Assembly (NCBI GenBank): GCA_022650455.1
Contig: JALCPO010000003.1
Location: 1-64,000, forward strand
Length of the DNA stretch: 64,000 nt
Reading direction: 5' to 3'
From: Oscillospiraceae bacterium
Lineage (GTDB): Bacteria; Bacillota; Clostridia; Oscillospirales; Acutalibacteraceae
In this document: positions 56,973 to 64,000 of the stretch, in pieces
Layout: each line of letters opens with the position of its first letter
Numbering within the stretch: the stretch's first letter is position 1
Program-made: the position numbers and the translations under genes
Notes under the pieces: generated by a model
Seen by the model: the letters and a program-made list of their open reading frames with translations, nothing else
Databases searched by the model: none
Told to the model about the DNA's origin: nothing

Positions 56973-56998
56973 AATTCGGAAATTTTCCCGGCTTCCCC

Positions 56999-57025
56999 TA
57001 ATGATTCAATTTCCGCTGCCGATAT
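56999..57025 (+). promoter_or_regulatory. Sigma-D promoter upstream of cheW (TAAT-N15-GCCGATAT)
   Basis: TAAT 56999-57002, 15-bp spacer, GCCGATAT 57018-57025. Confidence 0.75.
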
Positions 57026-57144
57026 AATCAGATGGATAGAATTTTCTGTTTTGTTCCGGCGCTCTGCATTCCGGAACGGAAAGGAAGGGGTCGGTTGGCA
57101 AAATCCTTCCCGGTTTCAATTCTACGGCAGAAAAGGTGAAATTC

Positions 57145-57687
57145 ATGAAAAATTTTAAAAAGAGCCTGAAGGAAAAAGATCCGGCCGCAGAGGCCGCAAT
57201 GGAAAAATACCTCACGTTCTACATCGACGACCAGCTTTATTCCGTTCCCACTTCCCGGGTGGTCGAAATCATCCGCATGCAGCCCATCACGTTCATGCCG
57301 AATGTGACCGACTATGTGAAAGGGGTCATCAACCTGCGCGGAAAGGTCGTGCCCGTTCTCGATATGCGGCTCCGCTTCCACAAGGAAGAAAAAGCCTACG
57401 ACGCCCGGACCAGCATCATCATCGTGGAAAACGGCGATATGACGGTGGGCCTGATCGTCGACGCGGTGAAAGACGTGCGCGACGTGGCGGCTTCGCAGAT
57501 CAATCCCGCTCCAAAATCCAAAAAGGTCGCCGGCAGCGGCTTTGTGAACGGCATTGCCGCCCTGGGGAACGAGTCCGCCATGCTGCTCGACGTGACGAAG
57601 GTTCTGACGCACCGCAACGCGGAAAACAAGAAGAAGGAAGCCAAGGCGGATTCGGAGCACCCCCAGGACCAGTCCGCAGCGCAGTAA
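57145..57687 (+). CDS. cheW: Chemotaxis coupling protein CheW (copy 1)
   Basis: LTFYIDDQLYSVPTSRVVEIIRMQPITFMPNVTDYVKGVINLRGKVVPVLDMRLRF. Confidence 0.95.
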   Translation: MKNFKKSLKEKDPAAEAAMEKYLTFYIDDQLYSVPTSRVVEIIRMQPITFMPNVTDYVKGVINLRGKVVPVLDMRLRFHKEEKAYDARTSIIIVENGDMTVGLIVDAVKDVRDVAASQINPAPKSKKVAGSGFVNGIAALGNESAMLLDVTKVLTHRNAENKKKEAKADSEHPQDQSAAQ

Positions 57688-57724
57688 CGTTTCCGCCGAA
57701 ACAGACCACCGAGGAGGTTTTGGC

Positions 57725-58378
57725 ATGCTGCCGATCTCAGAGCAATACCTTCTTTCCCCCTGCGAAATCCGATCCATGGAAAACGCGCCGATCCTGATGG
57801 GCTACCTGAGCCGATTTCTGGACGACGGAATCCAGATTTCCAGGAAAGGAGAAAGCCTGCCTCTGATCCACTGCAACTCAACCGTAAAGGTCAGCATCCT
57901 GAACAGCACGCTCGGGTTCAAAGTGCTGATCGGGAAAGTGTACCTTTCCACGAAGGATTTCATCCGTATTGTCGACGTGCAGAACGCGATGGACTATGAA
58001 AGGCGTCAGTTTTTCCGCGTGAAAGTGGACCTCGACACCAAGGCGTTTCCGGTCGCCCCCGACGAAAACGGCGGCATCCCGGGGAAGCCGTTCCGGGTCC
58101 GTATCCGCGACATCAGCCTGAGCGGCCTGTTCCTCATCAGCGACTTCAGCATGGAACTGGGAGACAAACTCATCGTAAGCCTGAACCTGTACGACACGGC
58201 CGTTTCCCTGCTGTGCAAAATCATCCGCAAATTTCCCGTGGAGCTGGGCACGGCGGACGGCTACGGCTGCGAGTTCCTCGACAATACGGGCAAACAGTTC
58301 AACCTGCTGTGCAAATATCTTTTCGACTGCCAGCGTGAGCAGATCGCGCTGATGAAGCAAATCCATCCCCAGAATTGA
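57725..58378 (+). CDS. PilZ domain protein (YcgR-like)
   Basis: YERRQFFRVKVDL, VRIRDISLSGLFLISDFSMELGDKLIVSL, GCEFLD. Confidence 0.88.
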   Translation: MLPISEQYLLSPCEIRSMENAPILMGYLSRFLDDGIQISRKGESLPLIHCNSTVKVSILNSTLGFKVLIGKVYLSTKDFIRIVDVQNAMDYERRQFFRVKVDLDTKAFPVAPDENGGIPGKPFRVRIRDISLSGLFLISDFSMELGDKLIVSLNLYDTAVSLLCKIIRKFPVELGTADGYGCEFLDNTGKQFNLLCKYLFDCQREQIALMKQIHPQN

Positions 58379-58434
58379 AAATACCGGATCCGCCCGTTCC
58401 GGACGGGCCCGAAACTATAAACGAGGTGAAAAAG

Positions 58435-59037
58435 TTGCAAAACGCAGCCATGGAAAAGGAAAACGAGGAGGCGGAAAGCCGCCGGGAAGAGGCAAAATTT
58501 CTGACCTTCTGGACGGGCGGGGAACTGTTCGGCATCCCGATTTCCGACGTCGTGCAGATCATCAGCATGCAGGAGATCACTCCGCTCCCCGATTTCCCCG
58601 ATTATGCCAAAGGGGTCATCAATCTCCGCGGGATCATCATTCCCGTAATCGATATGCGGATCCGGCTGAAAAAGCCGGAAGCGGAATACAATGAAAGCAC
58701 CTGCATCATCGTAACAAACATCGAAGATGCCTATATCGGCTTCATCGTGGACACGGTGGACGAGGTAACGGACATCGGCGCGGACGACATCAGCCCCGCC
58801 CCGAAAGTCTCCAAAGACGTCACGAACCATTACCTGACCGGGATCGGGCAGGTGGGCGAGAAGGTCGTGCTGCTGCTGGACGTTTCCAAGATCCTGTCGG
58901 AAAGCGAGTTTGTGCAGGTAACGCAGACCGCGGAAAAAGCAGGCGAGGCGGAAACGGAGCGGCCGGAGCCGGACGAATCTTCCGCAAAAAAAGAAACCGC
59001 TGGGTCCGGGGAAGCCGGCCTTGAGAAAAAGGAGTAA
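58435..59037 (+). CDS. cheW: Chemotaxis coupling protein CheW (copy 2), TTG start
   Basis: FLTFWTGGELFGIPISDVVQIISMQEITPLPDFPDYAKGVINLRGIIIPVIDMRIR; GAGGTG RBS before TTG. Confidence 0.93.
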   Translation: MQNAAMEKENEEAESRREEAKFLTFWTGGELFGIPISDVVQIISMQEITPLPDFPDYAKGVINLRGIIIPVIDMRIRLKKPEAEYNESTCIIVTNIEDAYIGFIVDTVDEVTDIGADDISPAPKVSKDVTNHYLTGIGQVGEKVVLLLDVSKILSESEFVQVTQTAEKAGEAETERPEPDESSAKKETAGSGEAGLEKKE

Positions 59038-59043
59038 ATCGAA

Positions 59044-60459
59044 ATGCGTCACAATGCGCCAATCCGAAAAAAAATCCTGTTCTATGTATTCGCAGCCATG
59101 ATTCTGTTTCTTGTGCCCCCGGTGGTGCTCACGGTCCTGACTTACGGCGCCGGAAATTCCAAAGCGCTGGGGCAGTCCGCGGCCCTTTACTGCTGGATTT
59201 ACTACGCGGTGCTGATCGTTGCGAGCATATTCAACGCTCTCCGGTTCACCAAGCGGGATTTTTCCGCCCTGCAAGACGTCGCCGAATCCCTGAATCAAAT
59301 GGAACAGGGCAGCCTGGACATTCACATCGACGACTCGTCCGTTTCCTCTTCCGCGGCGGAAATTGCCGCAACCGTCCAGGCACTGAACGGATTCGCCGGC
59401 CAGCAGCAGGCGGCGCTCGGGGCATTGATCCGTTACCTCGGGAAACTTGCCGGGGGCGACCTCTCCGCCAAAAGCGAATATGACTGGCACGGCGACTGGG
59501 CGGAAATCGGCAACGCTCTGCATAAGCTGACGGATGAACTGAACGGAATGTTCGGGGAGATCAACAACGCGGCCGAGCAGACCGCCAGCGGTTCCGAACA
59601 GGTTGCAAGCGGGTCGCAGGCACTGGCGCAGGGCGCCACCGAACAGGCCAGCTCCATTGAGCAGCTCTCCGCGACCGTGACGGAGATTTCCGAGCACGTG
59701 AAGCACAACGCCACCAACGCCACCGACGCCGACCGCGCTTCGGCCCTCGCGGAAGAAAAGATCAACGAGGCCAACGAAAGCATGCAGCAGATGGTTCAGG
59801 CCATGGCGCAGATCAGCGATACATCCAATAAGATCAGCAACATCATTAAGACGATTGACGACATTGCGTTCCAGACCAACATTCTCGCGCTGAACGCCGC
59901 CGTGGAAGCGGCCCGTGCTGGGTCGGCAGGCAAGGGCTTCGCCGTTGTCGCGGATGAAGTGCGGAACCTGGCAAGCAAGAGCGCCGAGGCCGCAAAAGAC
60001 ACCACCGCCCTGATTGAGGACGCTATTAAAGCGGTGGACGGCGGCAAAAAGATCGCCGAGGTTGCGGAAAAGACCCTGCAGGAAGTGAAGTCCGCTTCTT
60101 CCGACTCCAACAAACTGGTCAATGAAATTGCCAGCGCATCCAACCAGCAGGCCGCGTCGATCGGCCAGATCACCCAGGGCGTCCAGCAAATCTCCGCCGT
60201 CGTCCAGACGAACTCCGCGACCGCCGAACAGAGCGCCGCCGCCAGCGAAGAGCTTGCCGCCCAGGCGAAGGCGCTGAAGCACACGCTCGCCAACATCAGG
60301 CTGCGGGAAGACGCCGGAAACAGGCTGGAAAAGAAAAAGGCCGACGCTCCGGTTTCCCGCCCGCCGCAGGCCAAGGCGGCCGCCAGGGCGCCGGAAAAAG
60401 CGGAAGCTCCGAGCAGCATTCCCGCCGCGTCCACGGCCGTCGCCGACAAATACGCCTGA
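59044..60459 (+). CDS. Methyl-accepting chemotaxis protein with minimal extracytoplasmic region
   Basis: Two closely spaced TMs, then HAMP-like segment and [44 protein letters not shown]. Confidence 0.95.
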   Translation: MRHNAPIRKKILFYVFAAMILFLVPPVVLTVLTYGAGNSKALGQSAALYCWIYYAVLIVASIFNALRFTKRDFSALQDVAESLNQMEQGSLDIHIDDSSVSSSAAEIAATVQALNGFAGQQQAALGALIRYLGKLAGGDLSAKSEYDWHGDWAEIGNALHKLTDELNGMFGEINNAAEQTASGSEQVASGSQALAQGATEQASSIEQLSATVTEISEHVKHNATNATDADRASALAEEKINEANESMQQMVQAMAQISDTSNKISNIIKTIDDIAFQTNILALNAAVEAARAGSAGKGFAVVADEVRNLASKSAEAAKDTTALIEDAIKAVDGGKKIAEVAEKTLQEVKSASSDSNKLVNEIASASNQQAASIGQITQGVQQISAVVQTNSATAEQSAAASEELAAQAKALKHTLANIRLREDAGNRLEKKKADAPVSRPPQAKAAARAPEKAEAPSSIPAASTAVADKYA

Positions 60460-60479
60460 CCGGAATCCAACGGAATTTA

Positions 60480-60511
60480 CCGTCCGAATTTTCATTCGGG
60501 CGGTTTTTTTT
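60480..60511 (+). terminator. Rho-independent terminator
   Basis: CCGTCCGAA-loop-TTCGGGCGG plus TTTTTTTT. Confidence 0.9.
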
Positions 60512-60546
60512 CGGCCGTGCCGGAAGGCAAATTCCCGCTTTTTTGC

Positions 60547-60573
60547 TAAAGAATCGACTGGAAAGGCCGATAT
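60547..60573 (+). promoter_or_regulatory. Sigma-D promoter of fliD (TAAA-N15-GCCGATAT)
   Basis: TAAA 60547-60550, 15-bp spacer, GCCGATAT 60566-60573. Confidence 0.88.
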
Positions 60574-60636
60574 ATATTATAAATCTTTTCGCAACAAAAC
60601 CGAATGACAACTTTATGCCGGATCGGAGGACCACAT

Positions 60637-63324
60637 ATGAGTACTTCTCCTTCTTCTTCAACTTCCATCGCCTCCTTTTATTCCAGCGGGGGCGTCCTGC
60701 GCATGAACGGTTCGGAGTTTGCCTCCGGGCTTGACACGCAGAATCTGATTAAAGCTCTGACCGCAAAGACCCAGTCGAAGATCGACAAACAGGGCCAGCT
60801 GAAACAAATCGCCCAATGGAAAAAGCAGATGTACCAGGACGTGGAAGATCTGCTGCAGTCGTTTTCCGACAATTACTTTTCCTATGCGATGGCCGACACC
60901 AATATCATGAGCTCCACGTTCTTTGACTCGGGGGCCCTCGTCAGTTCCAACGACGGCGTGGCGAGCGCCACCGGAAGCGCGCAGAACGCGGGGAATGTCG
61001 TCATCAACAGCATCACGTCGCTTGCTACGTCGGCTTCCCTCACCTCAAACGATCCGATAACGGCGGAAAACATCACGTCCGGCACAATCCGGAACACCTG
61101 GGAGCAGTCGTCCGTCGGCGGGAAATCCATCGTCGTCAATTACGGCGGGAAGGACTACACCCTCACGCTGAGCAATTCCGTAGCGCTGGACAATTCCGCT
61201 TCCGTAACCGACAACCTCGCCAAGATTGCGGACGGGCTGAACAAGCAGATTCAGTCGACATCCGGCCTGAACGGGAAAATGTCCTTTTCCGCCAGCGACG
61301 GTCACCTGGAGCTGAAGCTGACTGCCTCGTCGGATACCGCCGCCATCAAGGCTTACAAAGCCGACGACACCGACACCAGCGGCGCCGAGTTTTTGGCCGA
61401 CCTGGGATTTTCTTCGGCCGGCATGGCCACGATCGAGGGGGCTGCCGTAGGAAACACCGTCAGCGACCAAAGCGCGTTTTTCACAACCGTCAACCTCGGC
61501 GACACCTTGGCCGGTTCGACGGTTACGTTCCAACTGGACGGCGTCAGCAAGACCGTCACGTTCAATCAGAGCGAGGAAGCCAGTTACTACAACCCCGCCA
61601 ATACGGACGAAGAAAACGCCGCGCTGCTCGCCTCCTATCTGGGGGAAAAGCTCGACGCGGCTTACGGAAGCGGCAAAATCAATGTCGACGGATCGTCCGG
61701 CAAGCTTGTGTTTACAACGGCCGATTCGACTTCCGTCCTCGCGGTTGCCTCGTCTTCCGCATCCAACGTTCTCGGGGCAGACGGCGCTCTCCGGATCGGG
61801 ATGGGGGAAACCAACCGGCTGGAAACGTCCAAAACGCTGAAAGACCTTGCGTCGGAACTCAACACGCCCTTCACGGCGAGCTACACGGATGAAAACGGGG
61901 TTGCCTACTACAGCCTCGCGATCAACGGCAAAACGTTCACCTTTGACGAAAACACGGAACTGAACACCGTCATCAACACCATAAACAGCGATCCCGATGT
62001 GGGCGTTAATCTGTCTTATTCCCAGACCCTCAACAAATTCCGCATTACCGCGGACGACACCGGAGCGCAGGGAAAGATTTCCATCGCGTACGGGGATGTG
62101 CTGGGAAGCTCGTCCCTGACCGGCAACGGAACGGGCACAACGGTTGCGACCGGGGACCTTGGAACCGGCTCCATCTCAACGGGCACCAGCGACTCCGAAT
62201 ATACGTTCCGGACGGGTTCCACCGCGCAGACCATCACCATAGCCGGCGGAAAAACATACGGCAGTATCTCCGACTTCAAGGCCGCGGTTCAAAGCGCGAT
62301 CGACGGCAACGCCGAGCTGAAAGGCAAAATCACGGTGGATGTGTCGGATGATGGAAACGGGCTGAAATTCCTGTCGTCCGACGGGAACCTTACGGTATCG
62401 CAGAGCAACTTCGCCGGATCGCTCTTCGGGGCGGCAGGCGACGCCACGCTGACCCAGGGGACCGACCTGGTGATGGACGCGACGGTGGGCGGTACGGAAA
62501 CGCCCATCGAACGCAGCACGAATTCGTTCGTCCTGGACGGCCTCACCATGACGGTCACCGGAACAACCTCGGAGGGGAGCGCGCCGATCCAGTTCACCGC
62601 GTCCAACGACGTGGACGGCCTGTATCAGAAAATATCCGATTTTGTCGACGCGTACAATAAAATCATCGACAAAGCCTATACCTATACTTCCCAGACTCCT
62701 TACGGCCTGAATTCGGAAGCGGGGACAAACGACCGGTATGATCCGCTGACGGACGACCAGAAAAAGGAAATGACCGACGACGAGATCAAGGAATGGAATG
62801 AAAAAGCGCAGCAGGGCCTGCTGCAAAACGACAATGCCCTGAATACGCTTCTGAGAAGCCTCAGCTCCGGGATGGAAAACGCGGTGGAATCGGTGGGGCT
62901 GTCGCTTTCCGACATCGGTATCTCGACCGCCGCCTACGATTACAAATCCGGCGGAAAGCTGGTCATTGACAAAACCAAGCTGCAGAACGCCCTTCAGAGC
63001 GAGCCCGAAAAGGTCTCCGAGCTGTTTACCAACACCGACGGCGTCGCATCCCGGGTCAAGGATGTCATCACGCAAAATATCGGCATATACGGCAACAGCG
63101 GCACGCTGGTGGAGCTGGCCGGAAGCAGTACGCAGATCGGCGTCGACAACAGCCAGCTCGGGCTGCAGATCTCGGATTACAGCCAGACCATCACCAAGCT
63201 GCAAACACAGCTGCTGACGGAACAGGACCGCTGGCAGGTCAAGTTTACCAACATGGAAACCGTGCTGAATACCCTCACCGCCCAATACGACTATCTCTCC
63301 AGCATGACGAGCTCCGGCTCCTAA
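60637..63324 (+). CDS. fliD: Flagellar filament-capping protein FliD (large variant)
   Basis: N-terminal FASGLDTQNLIKALTAKTQSKIDKQGQLKQIAQWKKQMYQDV; C-terminal coiled coil LLTEQDRWQVKFTNMETVLNTLTAQYDYLSSM; GGAGG RBS before ATG 60637. Confidence 0.95.
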   Translation: MSTSPSSSTSIASFYSSGGVLRMNGSEFASGLDTQNLIKALTAKTQSKIDKQGQLKQIAQWKKQMYQDVEDLLQSFSDNYFSYAMADTNIMSSTFFDSGALVSSNDGVASATGSAQNAGNVVINSITSLATSASLTSNDPITAENITSGTIRNTWEQSSVGGKSIVVNYGGKDYTLTLSNSVALDNSASVTDNLAKIADGLNKQIQSTSGLNGKMSFSASDGHLELKLTASSDTAAIKAYKADDTDTSGAEFLADLGFSSAGMATIEGAAVGNTVSDQSAFFTTVNLGDTLAGSTVTFQLDGVSKTVTFNQSEEASYYNPANTDEENAALLASYLGEKLDAAYGSGKINVDGSSGKLVFTTADSTSVLAVASSSASNVLGADGALRIGMGETNRLETSKTLKDLASELNTPFTASYTDENGVAYYSLAINGKTFTFDENTELNTVINTINSDPDVGVNLSYSQTLNKFRITADDTGAQGKISIAYGDVLGSSSLTGNGTGTTVATGDLGTGSISTGTSDSEYTFRTGSTAQTITIAGGKTYGSISDFKAAVQSAIDGNAELKGKITVDVSDDGNGLKFLSSDGNLTVSQSNFAGSLFGAAGDATLTQGTDLVMDATVGGTETPIERSTNSFVLDGLTMTVTGTTSEGSAPIQFTASNDVDGLYQKISDFVDAYNKIIDKAYTYTSQTPYGLNSEAGTNDRYDPLTDDQKKEMTDDEIKEWNEKAQQGLLQNDNALNTLLRSLSSGMENAVESVGLSLSDIGISTAAYDYKSGGKLVIDKTKLQNALQSEPEKVSELFTNTDGVASRVKDVITQNIGIYGNSGTLVELAGSSTQIGVDNSQLGLQISDYSQTITKLQTQLLTEQDRWQVKFTNMETVLNTLTAQYDYLSSMTSSGS

Positions 63325-63394
63325 AGGCGAGCCCGTCTCCATACGGCAGGCCCCCGCCCTCAGAAGGGCGGCACGATGAAAACGGAGGTTCCCT

Positions 63395-63805
63395 ATGTAT
63401 GAAAGCAGCAGCCTGATTGAAAAATACCAGGAGCAGGCCATCAAAACGATGTCCCGGGGCGAATTGGTAATCAGGCTTTACGATGAGGTCATCAAAAATT
63501 TAAAGTACGCGTCCATTCTGTTCCAGCAGAACAACGTTCCGGCCGCAAAAAAGTGTACCGGAAAGTGCAAGGATATCCTCAACTACCTGATTGCCGTCCT
63601 CGACCGGAAATACAACCTTTCCGACACGCTGAACAAGCTGTATTCCTATATGCTCGGCCAGATCATCCAGACCAACGTGACGGGCGACACGTCCCACATC
63701 GAAGGGATCGTCCCCAAGCTTCAGGAACTGCGCGAAGCATGGGCGGAAGCGGAAAAAAACGTCCGTTCCAAAAGCGGGGCGAAACCCGGGCCGCGGGGAA
63801 ACTGA
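63395..63805 (+). CDS. fliS: Flagellar export chaperone FliS
   Basis: YQEQAIKTMSRGELVIRLYDEVIKNLKYA, KCKDILNYLIAVLDRKYNLSDTLNKLYSYMLGQII. Confidence 0.93.
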   Translation: MYESSSLIEKYQEQAIKTMSRGELVIRLYDEVIKNLKYASILFQQNNVPAAKKCTGKCKDILNYLIAVLDRKYNLSDTLNKLYSYMLGQIIQTNVTGDTSHIEGIVPKLQELREAWAEAEKNVRSKSGAKPGPRGN

Positions 63806-64000
63806 TGGAGAAAAAAACGATCTCCGGCCAAACGCTGGCCGTCTGCCTGGAACAGAAGTTCATCCTTCTGACCAGGATCTCGGACATCACCAAACAAATC
63901 GAGGTGCAAAGCCGGCAGGATACCATGCAGCTCGGCGACCTGCCGGTAAAGCGGCAAGTGTATATCGACCGCCTCAAAAAATGCGGGCGGATGATCGCCG
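63805..64000 (+). CDS. Partial ORF downstream of fliS (FliT-like position), truncated by window end
   Basis: ATG overlaps the fliS stop; MEKKTISGQTLAVCLEQKFILLTRISDITKQIEVQSRQDTMQLGDLPVKRQVYIDRLKKCGRMIA; no distinctive motif. Confidence 0.5.
   Translation, partial: MEKKTISGQTLAVCLEQKFILLTRISDITKQIEVQSRQDTMQLGDLPVKRQVYIDRLKKCGRMIA

Overview
64 kb of a high-GC Clostridia-type chromosome. spoIIE, the flagellar/chemotaxis genes and general gene content suggest a motile, spore-forming member of the Oscillospirales; the taxonomy is inference only. Most of the window is ordinary housekeeping: MBOAT/DHHW acyltransferase pair, aminotransferases, FAD oxidoreductases, metG-tatD, MacAB-like efflux operon, spoIIE, trpS, FHA-FtsW plus PBP, purL, alr, OYE/nitroreductase, AmmeMemoRadiSam genes, mltG, sbcCD, tcdA, cysK with a divergent Rrf2 regulator. 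From about 48.8 kb to the end lies a chemotaxis/flagellar block: MCPs, cheB, cheR, cheA, a FliK-like protein, an FlhB-C-like protein, two cheW, PilZ, fliD, fliS and a partial fliT-like ORF. A lower-GC stretch at about 2.8-4.5 kb holds two tRNA genes, an orphan McrB/McrA-N-like domain protein, small ORFs and structured intergenic DNA. The main second-look items are: (i) three TAAA-N15-GCCGATAT-like sigma-D promoters in the chemotaxis block; (ii) a CheB whose receiver has lost its phospho-acceptor and other key residues; (iii) several unlisted small genes with strong signals: a 19-aa ORF with its own promoter, RBS and terminator, a 45-aa two-Cys peptide, and a 35-aa membrane peptide; (iv) a 21-bp-spaced promoter upstream of spoIIE; (v) an operator-like palindrome on the efflux operon promoter. 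I saw no CRISPR array, rRNA or intact transposon. All product names come from reading translations by eye; no searches were run.
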